A DNA stretch of 64,000 nucleotides from Acinetobacter equi (GTDB lineage: Bacteria; Pseudomonadota; Gammaproteobacteria; Pseudomonadales; Moraxellaceae): assembly GCF_001307195.1 (NCBI RefSeq), contig NZ_CP012808.1, positions 1,736,001 through 1,800,000 of the forward strand. Reading direction: 5' to 3'. The position numbers were made by a program, and so were the translations under genes. Positions within the stretch are counted from its first letter, which is position 1; each line of letters starts with the position of its first letter. Shown one piece after another: positions 40,902 to 52,407 of the stretch. The notes under the pieces were generated by a model. That model made no database searches and was not told the origin of the DNA. It saw nothing but the letters and a program-made list of their open reading frames with translations.

Positions 40902-42289
40902 TGAGTACGAGTAATACAAATTCATTGGATCAGATTGATCCAGAGATTGCAGCTAGATTAAGAGATGAGCGTAAGCGAAAAATTGAAAGCTCATTAGCAA
41001 AGCGCCATAGAAAAGAAAAAACATTTAAATGGTTTGGTTTTTCTGCGGTAATTGCAGGGCTACTTTTTGTAGTATTACTTTTCGGTAGTATTTTAGCGAA
41101 AGGTTTACCCGCATTTTGGCAATATAGTGTCACGGTGCCAGTTTATTTTGATCCAAATGTTATTCAAATCAGTGGAAAACCACAGCAAAAAGAAGGTGAA
41201 TCACCTGTACATTTTGAAGAGCGAATGATTGCTTGGCAAACTGAGCTTGGAATGGTGGATTGGGATTTATTATTAAGTCAGGCTATTGTTAAACAAGACC
41301 CGAAAATTGCCAATCAACAAGATGAATTATCGTCACTTTATACCAGTTCAGAAACTTATAAATTGCGTGACATGGTAATGGCAGATCCATCTCTGATTGG
41401 TCAAGTCAAAGAAGTGACAGCATTGGTTGATGCAAATGTTGATGTTTGGTTGTCGGGAAATATTGATCGTACATTAGCAGATGAGCAACAACAATTAAGC
41501 CCTGAAATTCGTCAATTAGCAGATGAATTAAAGGCACAAGGTATTATTGAAAAAACATTTAATACTAATTTATTTGTGAATCCAGATTCACGTAGTTCAC
41601 CAGCAACATCAGGTTTAGCAGGTGCATTTATGGGGTCTTTATTTATGATGCTAATTGTCATCATAATTTCGATTCCAATTGGTGTTGCATCGGCAATTTA
41701 TTTAGAAGAGTTTGCACCTAAAAATATTCTGACCGATATTATTGAAGTGAACATCAATAATCTTGCAGCAGTTCCCTCAATTGTATTTGGTTTATTAGGG
41801 GCAGCTATTTTTATCGGTTGGATGCATATGCCTCTATCTGCTCCATTGGTTGGTGGTTTAGTTTTGAGTTTAATGACATTACCTACAGTGATTATTACCA
41901 CTCGAGCATCGTTAAAAGCAGTTCCACCATCAATTCGTCAAGCTGCATTGGGCTTAGGTGCATCACGTTTACAAACAGTTTTTCATCATGTTTTACCTTT
42001 GGCTTTGCCCGGTATTCTTACTGGTGCAATTATTGGTGTTGCACAGGCTTTGGGTGAAACAGCTCCTTTATTATTGATTGGTATGAGTGCATTTGTTGCA
42101 AATGTACCTGCTACACCACTTGATCAGTCTACGGCATTACCTGTGCAAATTTTCTTATGGCAGGGAAATGAATTACGTAACTTCTTTGAAGGTCGTACCG
42201 CAGCTGCAATTATTGTCTTACTGGCATTAATGATTAGTTTAAATAGTTTTGCAATTTGGTTGCGTAAAAAATTTGAAGTTCGTTGGTAG
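40901..42289 (+). CDS. pstA: Phosphate ABC transporter permease PstA
   Basis: The second membrane subunit, 462 residues. It carries an N-terminal cytoplasmic segment, one transmembrane helix (about residues 45-70), a periplasmic domain of about 180 residues and the permease core with ALGLGASRLQTVFHHVLPLALPG. The long periplasmic domain is typical of the PstA variants paired with large PstC proteins. Translation is coupled to pstC. Confidence 0.92.
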   Translation: MSTSNTNSLDQIDPEIAARLRDERKRKIESSLAKRHRKEKTFKWFGFSAVIAGLLFVVLLFGSILAKGLPAFWQYSVTVPVYFDPNVIQISGKPQQKEGESPVHFEERMIAWQTELGMVDWDLLLSQAIVKQDPKIANQQDELSSLYTSSETYKLRDMVMADPSLIGQVKEVTALVDANVDVWLSGNIDRTLADEQQQLSPEIRQLADELKAQGIIEKTFNTNLFVNPDSRSSPATSGLAGAFMGSLFMMLIVIIISIPIGVASAIYLEEFAPKNILTDIIEVNINNLAAVPSIVFGLLGAAIFIGWMHMPLSAPLVGGLVLSLMTLPTVIITTRASLKAVPPSIRQAALGLGASRLQTVFHHVLPLALPGILTGAIIGVAQALGETAPLLLIGMSAFVANVPATPLDQSTALPVQIFLWQGNELRNFFEGRTAAAIIVLLALMISLNSFAIWLRKKFEVRW

Positions 42290-42299
42290 GGCATAAGAA

Positions 42300-43220
42300 A
42301 TGAATATGGTAACTGCAACAGAAACAAATTCCTTAAAACAGGATAAATCAGTGAATTCAGAAAAAATACAGTCAAGCTCTGCTGAATCTGAGAAAATGGC
42401 ATCAACATCATTTATTTCTCAATTTGATACACAGCCAGCAATGAAAAAAGATATACCTACTTCAAATATCAAATTAAGTACTTCAGATGTGCATGTTTAT
42501 TATGGGGAGTCTGAAGCGATTAAAGGCATAGATTTAAATATCTATGAAAATGAAGTGATTGCTTTTATTGGTCCATCAGGCTGTGGTAAATCAACATTTT
42601 TAAGAACATTGAATCGCATGAATGATACGATCGATTCATGTCGTGTGACTGGGAAAGTTTTGTTAGATCAACAAGATATATATGATCCTAATTTAGATGT
42701 AGTCTTGTTACGTGCTCAAGTAGGCATGGTTTTCCAAAAGCCAAATCCTTTTCCTAAGTCTATTTTTGATAATGTAGCTTATGGTCCAAAATTACATGGA
42801 TTGGCACGTGATAAATATGATTTAGAAGAAATTGTTGAAAATAGTCTTCGTAAAGCGGGGCTATGGGATGAAGTAAAATATCGTTTAAATCAGCCAGGAA
42901 CAGGACTTTCAGGTGGGCAGCAACAACGACTATGTATTGCACGTACAATTGCAGTGAGCCCTGAAGTAATTTTAATGGATGAGCCGTGCTCGGCATTAGA
43001 TCCTATTGCAACAGCTAAAGTTGAAGAGCTAATTTCTGAACTTTCTACGCAATATACAATCGCAATTGTAACTCACTCAATGCAACAAGCAGCACGTGTT
43101 TCTGATCGAACTGCATATTTTCATTTAGGGGATTTAATTGAAGTAAATGCAACAGAAAAAGTATTTACTCAGCCAGATCATCAGCTTACGGAAGCCTATA
43201 TTACGGGGCGCTTTGGTTAA
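42300..43220 (+). CDS. pstB: Phosphate ABC transporter ATP-binding protein PstB
   Basis: PstB powers phosphate import. Of its 306 residues the first 55 or so are an extra serine/glutamine-rich leader, then the ATPase follows: Walker [18 protein letters not shown]-loop [10 protein letters not shown], signature [15 protein letters not shown], Walker [14 protein letters not shown] and the switch histidine in [10 protein letters not shown] second in-frame start closer to the core cannot be excluded. phoU, usually next, is absent in this window. Confidence 0.94.
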   Translation: MNMVTATETNSLKQDKSVNSEKIQSSSAESEKMASTSFISQFDTQPAMKKDIPTSNIKLSTSDVHVYYGESEAIKGIDLNIYENEVIAFIGPSGCGKSTFLRTLNRMNDTIDSCRVTGKVLLDQQDIYDPNLDVVLLRAQVGMVFQKPNPFPKSIFDNVAYGPKLHGLARDKYDLEEIVENSLRKAGLWDEVKYRLNQPGTGLSGGQQQRLCIARTIAVSPEVILMDEPCSALDPIATAKVEELISELSTQYTIAIVTHSMQQAARVSDRTAYFHLGDLIEVNATEKVFTQPDHQLTEAYITGRFG

Positions 43221-43234
43221 TTTTATTTAAATGT

Positions 43235-43261
43235 AAAAAAGAGTCATTTGACTCTTTTTTT
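43235..43261 (+). terminator. Terminator after pstB
   Basis: AAAAAAGAGTCA-TT-TGACTCTTTTTT closes the pst operon. Confidence 0.9.
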
Positions 43262-43433
43262 ATGTAGTTAATATTTGTTGTTTTGTGAATATTATTGTAT
43301 TTATCTCATAAATATATAAAAATTTAAGAAATACATATTTGTAAAAAATGGTTAGTTTTATCTCATTATATTTATATAATGATAATTGGATTATAAAAAT
43401 TAGATCCATAAATCCGTTTTTATTTTATTTTGG

Positions 43434-44102
43434 ATGATTATTTTGGATTGGCTCTATATTTGGAGTGTTTGGCCGCAATTTTATGCTGCGACTATAACAA
43501 CCCTACAAATTTCTCTTATCAGTATTTTTCTATCCACTTTATTGGGGCTGATTTTTAGTATTATTTTGACTTATAAGGTTTTTATTTTAGATAAATTGGT
43601 TGGTTGTTATATTGAGTTATCAAGAAATACCCCGTTATTGATACAACTTTTATTTTTGTATTATGGATTACCTAAAATTGGTATTACTTTAGATGGTTTT
43701 ACTTGTGGGGTTATTGGTCTTACATTTTTAGGCGCAAGCTATATGGCAGAAGTATTTAGAGCTGGTTTGCAATCGGTTTCTAAAGGGCAAATAGATTCTG
43801 CAAAAAGTATTGGCTTAAATTCATTACAAATTTTCCGTTACGTTACTTTTCCTCAAGCAATGGCAATTTCAATTCCTGCAATTGGGGCAAATTGTCTATT
43901 CTTAATTAAAGAAAGTTCAGTATTGAGTGCAATTGCGATTGCAGAGCTTTTGTTTGTGACAAAAGATTTGATTGGTTTGGATTATAAAACAACAGAAGCA
44001 CTCTTTTTATTAATTTGTGCATATCTGATTATTCTTCTTCCTGTATCCGCTTTAACGAGCTATTTAGAATATAAAAGTCGGAAGGTGAGTCATGGAATTT
44101 GA
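43434..44102 (+). CDS. Amino-acid ABC transporter permease (first)
   Basis: A 222-residue permease of the polar amino-acid HisM/GlnP family. It begins with the family signature QFYAATITTLQISLISIFLS and has the ELSRNTPLLIQLLFLYYGLP segment and the EAA loop SAKSIGLNSLQIFRYVTFPQ. Its 3' end overlaps the next permease gene by 11 bases. Together with the next three genes it forms a complete importer. Confidence 0.92.
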   Translation: MIILDWLYIWSVWPQFYAATITTLQISLISIFLSTLLGLIFSIILTYKVFILDKLVGCYIELSRNTPLLIQLLFLYYGLPKIGITLDGFTCGVIGLTFLGASYMAEVFRAGLQSVSKGQIDSAKSIGLNSLQIFRYVTFPQAMAISIPAIGANCLFLIKESSVLSAIAIAELLFVTKDLIGLDYKTTEALFLLICAYLIILLPVSALTSYLEYKSRKVSHGI

Positions 44103-44757
44103 ATTTTTATTTCAGCCTAGTCACCTTGAACGATTAATGCTCGGGCTTTGGGTTACGATTAAAATCGCCTTATTTTCGGTAGTACTTTCCGCAATTTTAG
44201 GTACGATTTTTGGTGTCATCATGACATCTAAAAATACAGTAATTAAAGTCCTATCTCGTCTTTATTTAGAGATTATTCGCGTTACACCTATTTTGGTTTT
44301 ACTGTTTGTTTTCTATTTTGGGTTTGCTACATGGTTTAACTGGCAGTTCTCTGCCTTTTGGGTATGTATCTTTGTTTTTGTACTCTGGGGTACAGCTGAA
44401 ATGGGGGACTTGGTTCGTGCAGGCATTAGTTCTATAGATAAACATCAGCGCGATACAGCACTTGCTTTGGGTCTAAATCAAACTCAAGTTCTTACTTTTG
44501 TTGTTTTTCCACAAAGCTTAAAACGAATTACACCCGGTGCAATTAACTTATTTACCCGAATGGTAAAAACAAGTTCATTGGCTGTATTGATTGGTGTTGT
44601 CGAGGTTTTAAAAGTTGGACAACAAATCATAGAAAATTCGTTGCTTATTGAACCGAATGCATCTTTATGGATTTATGGATTGATCTTTATTTTATATTTC
44701 ATTATTTGTTATCCATTGTCTTTGATATCACGCTATTTAGAAAAAGTTTGGGAATAA
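44092..44757 (+). CDS. Amino-acid ABC transporter permease (second)
   Basis: The 221-residue partner permease of the same family: RLMLGLWVTIKIALFSVVLS near the start, EIIRVTPILVLLFVFYFG, and the EAA loop DTALALGLNQTQVLTFVVFP. It forms a heterodimer with the preceding gene product. A 3-base gap leads to the ATPase gene. Confidence 0.92.
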   Translation: MEFEFLFQPSHLERLMLGLWVTIKIALFSVVLSAILGTIFGVIMTSKNTVIKVLSRLYLEIIRVTPILVLLFVFYFGFATWFNWQFSAFWVCIFVFVLWGTAEMGDLVRAGISSIDKHQRDTALALGLNQTQVLTFVVFPQSLKRITPGAINLFTRMVKTSSLAVLIGVVEVLKVGQQIIENSLLIEPNASLWIYGLIFILYFIICYPLSLISRYLEKVWE

Positions 44758-44760
44758 ATC

Positions 44761-45492
44761 ATGTCTTTACTTGAGATTAAAAATTTAAAAAAGTCATTTG
44801 GTGATACCCAAATTTTAAAAAATATTAATTTGGATGTGACTGAAGGTGAAGTTGTTGTAATTTTAGGACCTTCAGGTTGTGGCAAAAGTACATTATTACG
44901 TTGTATTAATGGGCTAGAACCGATTCAGTCTGGTGAGATCAAACTCAACGGTTTAGGCATTTTAGGTCAAGACACGCAATGGACTGAGGTTCGTCAAGAA
45001 ATTGGTATGGTATTCCAAAATTATGAATTATTTGGACATATGAATATTATTGATAATATTTTATTAGGACCACTTAAGGCACAAAAAAGAACTCGAGCAG
45101 AAGCTGAAAAAGTTGCTGATGAGTTACTGAAACGAGTAGGTTTGTTTGATAGAAAGCTAGATTATCCACGTAATTTATCGGGTGGGCAAAAACAACGAAT
45201 AGCTATTGTTCGTTCACTTGTTATGCAACCTAAAGTAATGTTGATGGATGAAATTACCGCAGCTTTAGATCCTGAAATGGTGAGAGAAGTATTGGATGTT
45301 GTACTTAGCTTAGCAAATGAAGGGATGACGATGTTAATTGTAACTCATGAAATGGGATTTGCTCAGAAAGTTGCTGATCGAATTATTTTTATGGATCAGG
45401 GCAATATTATTGAGGAAGCTGCGCCAGATCAATTTTTTAATCAACCGAAAACTGAACGTGCAAAAGCATTTTTAAATATTTTAAGTTATTAA
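44761..45492 (+). CDS. Amino-acid ABC transporter ATP-binding protein
   Basis: A GlnQ/HisP-type ATPase of 243 residues: Walker [18 protein letters not shown]-loop [10 protein letters not shown], signature [15 protein letters not shown], Walker [17 protein letters not shown] and [12 protein letters not shown]. The family imports polar amino acids such as glutamate, glutamine, aspartate or histidine. Confidence 0.94.
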   Translation: MSLLEIKNLKKSFGDTQILKNINLDVTEGEVVVILGPSGCGKSTLLRCINGLEPIQSGEIKLNGLGILGQDTQWTEVRQEIGMVFQNYELFGHMNIIDNILLGPLKAQKRTRAEAEKVADELLKRVGLFDRKLDYPRNLSGGQKQRIAIVRSLVMQPKVMLMDEITAALDPEMVREVLDVVLSLANEGMTMLIVTHEMGFAQKVADRIIFMDQGNIIEEAAPDQFFNQPKTERAKAFLNILSY

Positions 45493-45517
45493 TTTAAAGT
45501 TAATTAAGGAAAATAAA

Positions 45518-46366
45518 ATGGAATTAAAAAAATCTCTCCTATTGGCAGTTGGTATTGGTATTTCTGCGTTAGGTTTAACAGCTTGTAATAAAAACTCAGA
45601 TGCTCAACAACAAACATCTTCAATTGAACAAATTAAAAAGAATGATGTACTTCGTGTAGCAGTATTTGCAGATAATCCTCCTTTTGGTTATGTCAACAGT
45701 AAAGGTGAGCATCAAGGATTTGATGTTGAAATTGCTAAAAAAGTCGCAAAAGATTTATTGGGTGATGAAAAGAAAATTGAATACGTGGTGACTGAGGCTG
45801 CAAACCGTGTGGAGTTCCTTAAGTCAGGTAAGGTTGATGTTGTTTTAGCAAGTTTTTCTGTAACACCAGAACGTAAAACCGTTGTCGACTTTGCAGAACC
45901 TTATTTAAAAGCATCTTTAGGTATTGTGTCTCCTAAAAGTAAACCAATTAACTCAGTTACAGATTTAGAAAATAAAACGTTAATTGTGAATAGAGGTTCT
46001 AGTTCAGATAGTTTCTTTACGAAAAATTATCCAAAAGTAAAATTACTTAAATTTGAACAAAATACAGATGCATTTAATGCATTAAAAGATGGTCGTGGTG
46101 ATGCAATTTCACAAGATTCGACTTATGCTTTAGCCTGGGCTGCTGAGAATCCAAACTATACCGTTGGTATTCCTCAAATTGGTAATGAAGACTTTATCGC
46201 ACCTGCGGTAAAAAAAGGAAATGTTGAATTGCTTAATTGGTTGAATACAGAAATGAAGCAATTGAGAGAAACAGGTGAAATCCAAAAAATTTATAATCAA
46301 ACATTACGACCAATTTATGGTGATGCTGTAGATGCTCAAATATTTTTAGATGTGAATGGTAAATAA
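45518..46366 (+). CDS. Amino-acid ABC transporter substrate-binding lipoprotein
   Basis: A 282-residue family 3 binding protein with lipobox LTAC, so lipid-anchored. The ligand-site sequences RVAVFADNPPFGYV, GFDVEIAKKVAKDL and VLASFSVTPERKTVVDFAEP match glutamate/aspartate or cysteine binders, closest by eye to PEB1-type proteins. The gene is last in the operon, whereas binding-protein genes usually come first. Substrate specificity is not certain. Confidence 0.9.
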   Translation: MELKKSLLLAVGIGISALGLTACNKNSDAQQQTSSIEQIKKNDVLRVAVFADNPPFGYVNSKGEHQGFDVEIAKKVAKDLLGDEKKIEYVVTEAANRVEFLKSGKVDVVLASFSVTPERKTVVDFAEPYLKASLGIVSPKSKPINSVTDLENKTLIVNRGSSSDSFFTKNYPKVKLLKFEQNTDAFNALKDGRGDAISQDSTYALAWAAENPNYTVGIPQIGNEDFIAPAVKKGNVELLNWLNTEMKQLRETGEIQKIYNQTLRPIYGDAVDAQIFLDVNGK

Positions 46367-46387
46367 GCACTAAAATATTTATATATC

Positions 46388-46483
46388 ATAGGTTTCTTTT
46401 TTCAGTATTTTGATTTTTGGGTTTAATCTTTTTGTATATAAAGAGATGAATATCAAAAGTGCATACTGTGAAAAGAAGCCTAT
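46388..46483. repeat. 96-base imperfect inverted repeat downstream of the ABC operon
   Basis: The left arm ATAGGTTTCTTTTTTCAGTA plus TTTTGAT (46388-46414) is complementary to the right arm ending ACTGTGAAAAGAAGCCTAT with ATCAAAA (46452-46483); the right arm carries about 5 extra bases. Between them TCTTT...AAAGA continues the stem. The whole could fold as one long hairpin. It may be a terminator-like structure for the ABC operon, a small RNA or a miniature repeat element. Confidence 0.5.
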
Positions 46484-46598
46484 TGTTTTGAAGTGAATTT
46501 TGTAAATTATTCAGCAAATTATAAAAATACTATTGAAAAAAATACAGATTGACCTAATGATAGTGATATGCACAGAATAATCTGAGAATTCACATCTT

Positions 46599-47561
46599 AT
46601 GCTATTTCATACTACTAAATTTCCTGCAGAAATTCGTATTCATCATTTAAATACTCGAATTAATGATCAACGAAAAAAAATAGCACAATCAACCGCAAGC
46701 AAATTTGAACTTTTACAATTGACACAACAATTATCAAAAGAATCACGTCTACGTAAAAAATTAAATCAAAAAATTTATGTACTCGATTTTAAGGGTGATA
46801 CAGCAGCATCTGCTGTGGCACAATTAAGAGAAGAAATTACACTTATTTTGGCAACCGCAAAAGCAGGTAAAGATAAAGTCGTAGTACGTTTAGAAAGTCC
46901 TGGTGGCATGGTACATGGCTATGGTCTAGCGGCAGCTCAACTTGTGCGTTTACGTGAAGCGGGTTTTCATCTCACCATTTGTGTAGATAAAGTTGCTGCA
47001 AGTGGCGGTTATATGATGGCATGCATCGGTTCTGAAATTTTAGCTGCACCGTTTGCAATTGTTGGCTCTATTGGTGTAGTTGCTCAGGTTCCAAATTTTA
47101 ATCGTTTATTAAAACAAAATAATATTGATTTTGAGTTATATACTGCAGGTCAATATAAACGTACCGTTACTATGTTTGGTGAAAATACCGAAGAAGGTAA
47201 GGAAAAGTTTGAAGAAGAACTTCAACAAACTCATCATTTGTTTAAAAGTTTTGTAGAAAAATATCGTCCACAATTAAATGTTGAAAAAGTAGCGACTGGT
47301 GAACACTGGTATGGACACGATGCACAAGAGTTAAACTTAGTAGATCGTATTCAAACATCTGATGAATATATTTTAGGTTTATTAGCACAGCATGATGTTT
47401 ATGTGATTGAAACACGTAAAAAGCCAACTTTAGGTGAGAAACTAGGTATACAAGCCGCTCAAATTGCAGATCATATTATACCTGTTGTAATGAATAAGTT
47501 GGTGGAAACTGTATTGAAAACCAATTCAGATGTTGTGCAATTAAGAGATCCAAAACTATAA
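46599..47561 (+). CDS. sohB: SohB-like S49 peptidase, no N-terminal anchor
   Basis: A 320-residue S49 (signal peptide peptidase A-type) serine protease. The central domain has ESPGGMVHGYGLAAAQLVRL, the nucleophile serine in VAASGGYMMACIGSE and the catalytic lysine in AGQYKRTVTMFG. Escherichia coli SohB begins with a transmembrane helix; here the N-terminus (MLFHTTKFPAEIRIHHL) is polar and no helix is seen upstream in frame. It may be soluble or use another anchor. A terminator follows. Confidence 0.9.
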   Translation: MLFHTTKFPAEIRIHHLNTRINDQRKKIAQSTASKFELLQLTQQLSKESRLRKKLNQKIYVLDFKGDTAASAVAQLREEITLILATAKAGKDKVVVRLESPGGMVHGYGLAAAQLVRLREAGFHLTICVDKVAASGGYMMACIGSEILAAPFAIVGSIGVVAQVPNFNRLLKQNNIDFELYTAGQYKRTVTMFGENTEEGKEKFEEELQQTHHLFKSFVEKYRPQLNVEKVATGEHWYGHDAQELNLVDRIQTSDEYILGLLAQHDVYVIETRKKPTLGEKLGIQAAQIADHIIPVVMNKLVETVLKTNSDVVQLRDPKL

Positions 47562-47572
47562 CTTCTAAGTTA

Positions 47573-47600
47573 AAAAAGCACTCATTTGAGTGCTTTTTTC
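47573..47600. terminator. Bidirectional terminator between sohB and the YjdF-type gene
   Basis: AAAAAAGCACTCA-TT-TGAGTGCTTTTTT; it overlaps the end of the minus-strand gene at 47582 and serves both directions. Confidence 0.9.
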
Positions 47601-48220
47601 TTGTCTTGATAAAGCATAAAAGCTCCTGTAATCATAGAGCCGATTGTTGCTACTAGAATATCTTTATGTGCATCCCAAATATCACCTTGTTGACCATTAT
47701 AATTTTCAGCTTCTTCAGGAGATAAACCTATTGCAATTAACCATTCAATCCATTCATAAATCAAACTTGTTGCCATAACAAATTGCACAACCAGCCAAAA
47801 GCGTTGAGTGGATGAAATTTGCGGAAACCAAACTTGAAATAAGCGATAAAAGAAAGGATAAAGAAATAAACCATAAGAAATATGGACTAAACGGTCATAC
47901 ATATTACGTGTCCAGCCCATACTTTGATCTAAGTTAAAACCAAATAAATGCATGGACCAATCACTATAAGGAACATAGGAATATAAATAATGTGCACCTA
48001 AAATATGGATTAAAAGAAATAAGATATACAAACAGAATGCATTAAAACTTAGTCCAACTTTTTTAAAACACATGATTAAAACCATAAGCATGAGTACGGT
48101 GCCAATTTGATGTAATCCATATGATGTATATTCAAGTGGGTTAATACTGGCAATTAATGCAACAAATAGGAGTACGCCAAAAACAATAAAATGTTTAGAA
48201 GTAAATTGAGATTCATTCAT
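47582..48220 (-). CDS. DUF2238/YjdF-family inner-membrane protein
   Basis: A 212-residue protein with about six membrane segments. The conserved NMYDRLVHISYGLFLYPFFY and GDIWDAHKDILVATIGSMIT segments (with charged residues D, R, H and D, H, K in membrane-adjacent places) match the DUF2238 family that includes YjdF of Escherichia coli. The function is unknown. Confidence 0.85.
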   Translation of the reverse strand: MNESQFTSKHFIVFGVLLFVALIASINPLEYTSYGLHQIGTVLMLMVLIMCFKKVGLSFNAFCLYILFLLIHILGAHYLYSYVPYSDWSMHLFGFNLDQSMGWTRNMYDRLVHISYGLFLYPFFYRLFQVWFPQISSTQRFWLVVQFVMATSLIYEWIEWLIAIGLSPEEAENYNGQQGDIWDAHKDILVATIGSMITGAFMLYQDKKKALK

Positions 48221-48344
48221 AAAAATTATTTTAAAATTTAGTCATTTTTAATTAAGTTAATATTGGATGTAATGTACTTGAATCATTTTAATAAAGCTAG
48301 AACAGCTATATTTTATACATCATTATAGATAAATTGAGTGCATA

Positions 48345-48372
48345 AAAAAACGAAGCCGAAGCTTCGTTTTTT
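48345..48372 (-). terminator. Terminator of purB
   Basis: AAAAAACGAAGC, loop CGAA, GCTTCGTTTTTT, 14 bases after the purB stop on the minus strand. Confidence 0.9.
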
Positions 48373-48385
48373 GTGAAAAATTTGA

Positions 48386-49783
<1,398 letters not shown>

Positions 49784-49830
49784 CTAAACTTTGGAATTAA
49801 ACGTAAAACTGAGAAGCTCAATTGCATGGA

Positions 49831-50562
49831 TTAAACCAATTGATACTGCAATCGAGCAAGATTTTGAATATCTTGAAGCAATTTGCGTTTGCTAAAAATA
49901 AGTCCCCACGAGCTACCACCTATCTGGCGCCACAAGTGAGCAAGCTGTAAACCTGTAAAAAGAGATGCACGGATTCGATTGGTATGCGATGGGTCTTTAA
50001 ATGCCTCTGCATTTCCTCTTACTAAAATACGTGGATTTATTTGTCCTGCTGTTTCAATATAGGTTTGAGCTAAATTGGCAATAATGCTTGGGTGTAAATA
50101 ATTATTATCAAAAAAAGAAAGTTGTCTAAGTATTTTTTGTTGCGATTGTTCAATGATTTCTACAAATTTAGGATTGCTATACACTTTTTTTTCTAATTGT
50201 AAAAGTGCCATAGCATACGACATTGGTAGTTTAGTATTACTAAATTTTGGAAGTTTTGATTTTGGTGTTGTACTAAACGGTTGAGTAATACAATTTTCTA
50301 ATGTCTTTAAACCTAATGAAATATCAGTTAATTGATTAAAAAAATCTAAAGTTTGGCAGTTATTATTAATACTTGGTCGAATATTTAGGCTGGCTTTAAT
50401 GAGTTGTTCGAAATAAAAGTTACCGTTATCACCAATACTCTGTCGCCCAGTCAATGCTGTCATATGAGTAAGCTGAGTGGCTTGAAATACTCCCGCCAAA
50501 GCCAAAGCTCGGTTTTGACGATCATTCAGAGCTTGAGATTGTTGAAACGGTAACTCTGTCAT
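49831..50562 (-). CDS. hflD: HflD homologue, high-frequency lysogenization protein
   Basis: HflD is a membrane-associated protein that in Escherichia coli affects phage lambda CII stability; its normal cell role is unclear. Starting at 50562 ([20 protein letters not shown]) gives 243 residues; the upstream in-frame start would overlap mnmA. The [19 protein letters not shown] segment and C-terminal [20 protein letters not shown] are characteristic. Position after mnmA supports the call. Confidence 0.88.
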   Translation of the reverse strand: MTELPFQQSQALNDRQNRALALAGVFQATQLTHMTALTGRQSIGDNGNFYFEQLIKASLNIRPSINNNCQTLDFFNQLTDISLGLKTLENCITQPFSTTPKSKLPKFSNTKLPMSYAMALLQLEKKVYSNPKFVEIIEQSQQKILRQLSFFDNNYLHPSIIANLAQTYIETAGQINPRILVRGNAEAFKDPSHTNRIRASLFTGLQLAHLWRQIGGSSWGLIFSKRKLLQDIQNLARLQYQLV

Positions 50563-50575
50563 GCTGAATTTATCC

Positions 50576-51709
50576 CTAAATAAAGTCAGGTTTTGGGGCA
50601 TTCGTATGATGAATTACTCCACCACCTAAACAAATTTCCCCAGTGTAAAATACGACACTTTGTCCTGGAGTGACTGCGCGTTGTGGTTCATCAAATTCTA
50701 CACGAACGCCATTTGGTGCATCTGAGTCTTTAAATAATATGCATGCTTGGTCAGATTGGCGATAACGCGTTTTCGCTGTACAGCGGAAACCAGTTTCAGG
50801 AATTTCTTGTTCTCCTGCTACCCAGTCAATTGCTTCACTCCAAAGTATTGTACTTTGCATGAGTGGATGTTCATGACCTTGACCCACAACAAGACGATTA
50901 CCTTCGATATCTTTATGAAGTACAAACCAAGCACCTTCTTCGGCACCTTTCATACCACCAATACCAATACCACCACGTTGACCGAGCGTATAGTACATTA
51001 AGCCGTGATGATCACCAATCTCTTTTCCATCTTCTAAAACAATTTTTCCAGGTTGTGCTGGTAAATATTGTTTTAAGAAATCATTAAAACGACGCTCACC
51101 AATAAAACAAATACCAGTTGAATCTTTCTTTTTTGCTGTAATTAAACCTAATTCTTCCGCAATTTTTCGTACTTGAGGTTTTTCAATTTCACCTACTGGG
51201 AAGAGTGTTTTATTAATTTCACGACCATGAACGGCATGTAAGAAGTAAGTTTGATCTTTGTTTTGATCTAGACCACGTAATAATGGTGCATATTGTTCAC
51301 CTTTAGAATTGGTTAGTGTTTCGCCACGACGACAATAATGTCCAGTTGCAATAAAGTCGGCGCCTAAATGAATTGCATGATCTAGGAAAGCACGAAATTT
51401 AATTTCTTTATTACATAAAATATCTGGGTTTGGTGTACGACCAGCTTTATATTCTGCAAGAAAGTGTTCAAATACACGATCCCAATATTCCATTGCAAAG
51501 TTGGCAGTATGAAGTTTAATACCAATTTTGTCACAAACGGCTTGAGCATCAGCAAGATCATCCATTGCTGTACAATATTCCGTACCGTCATCTTCTTCCC
51601 AGTTTTTCATGAAAAGTCCTTCAACTTGATAACCTTGTTGAAGAAGTAATGCGGCAGAAACAGAAGAATCTACACCACCAGACATACCGACGATGACACG
51701 TTGTTGCAT
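50576..51709 (-). CDS. mnmA: tRNA-specific 2-thiouridylase MnmA
   Basis: MnmA introduces sulfur at U34 of tRNA for Lys, Glu and Gln. From 51709 ([20 protein letters not shown]) the product has 377 residues. The PP-loop GMSGGVDSS, the catalytic cysteines in [12 protein letters not shown] and [13 protein letters not shown] and the adenylation fold are all visible. An ATG at 51721 is in frame but overlaps nudJ. The gene starts 4 bases after nudJ, so translation is probably coupled. Confidence 0.96.
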   Translation of the reverse strand: MQQRVIVGMSGGVDSSVSAALLLQQGYQVEGLFMKNWEEDDGTEYCTAMDDLADAQAVCDKIGIKLHTANFAMEYWDRVFEHFLAEYKAGRTPNPDILCNKEIKFRAFLDHAIHLGADFIATGHYCRRGETLTNSKGEQYAPLLRGLDQNKDQTYFLHAVHGREINKTLFPVGEIEKPQVRKIAEELGLITAKKKDSTGICFIGERRFNDFLKQYLPAQPGKIVLEDGKEIGDHHGLMYYTLGQRGGIGIGGMKGAEEGAWFVLHKDIEGNRLVVGQGHEHPLMQSTILWSEAIDWVAGEQEIPETGFRCTAKTRYRQSDQACILFKDSDAPNGVRVEFDEPQRAVTPGQSVVFYTGEICLGGGVIHHTNAPKPDFI

Positions 51710-51713
51710 AGGA

Positions 51714-52199
51714 TTAGGCATCCAAATTTGAAAATAAAGGAGAGTTTTGGTGCTCAAATATGAGCGATAAAGGGAATTTTTGACCTTTTAAAGCATCTTC
51801 TATCGCTTTAATTACCAATGGGCTACGTGCTCGAGCAGAAATTTGAAGCTCATCTAGAGTCATCCAAACAGCACCAACAATACCTGTATCAAGTTTTGCT
51901 TCAGGATGATATTGGGTTTCTTTTGCAAGGAAGCAAAAGCGATAGTAGGTTCGATCTGGAAACATTGGTGGGGTATATGTATAAATACCGAGTAAATCCT
52001 GTATTTCAACTTCATAACCTGTTTCTTCCAATGTCTCACGAACTGCTGCTTCAATGAGTGTTTCATTGCATTCGACATGACCTGCTGGCTGATTAAATAC
52101 AGTATGTGTTACGCCTTCTGTATATTCTTCAACAAACAGAAATTTACCATCTTTTTCAACGATGGTTGCAACAGTAACATGAGCAGTCCAAGCGGTCAT
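51714..52199 (-). CDS. nudJ: Nudix hydrolase, NudJ type
   Basis: A 161-residue Nudix phosphatase. The Nudix box [20 protein letters not shown] (with TGYE) is complete. The position before mnmA-hflD-purB is the same as for nudJ (ymfB) in Escherichia coli, which hydrolyses nucleoside di- and triphosphates and thiamin pyrimidine pyrophosphate. Substrate cannot be proved here. Confidence 0.9.
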   Translation of the reverse strand: MTAWTAHVTVATIVEKDGKFLFVEEYTEGVTHTVFNQPAGHVECNETLIEAAVRETLEETGYEVEIQDLLGIYTYTPPMFPDRTYYRFCFLAKETQYHPEAKLDTGIVGAVWMTLDELQISARARSPLVIKAIEDALKGQKFPLSLIFEHQNSPLFSNLDA

Positions 52200-52346
52200 A
52201 AAGCAGCACCAGAGGAAGGGAACTACTATTCTACAAAATTTAAGGCGTGGTGGCTATGGTAGAAAGTAATTTCTTTATTATTGCTGTTTTTATCTATATG
52301 AATTTGTATGCTTTCTTTAATTTTTATTAGGAGTGAATAAGTTGGT

Positions 52347-52387
52347 TTGTAAATTCTCTAAATTAACAAGATAAAGAGAATTTACAA
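52347..52387. repeat. Perfect 13-base inverted repeat upstream of nudJ
   Basis: TTGTAAATTCTCT (52347-52359), a 15-base loop, AGAGAATTTACAA (52375-52387). It lies 148 bases before nudJ on the minus strand and just after the carbonic anhydrase-type gene. No T-run follows on either strand, so it may be an unusual terminator or an operator. Confidence 0.5.
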
Positions 52388-52407
52388 TAGGAAACTAAGT
52401 TTATTAT

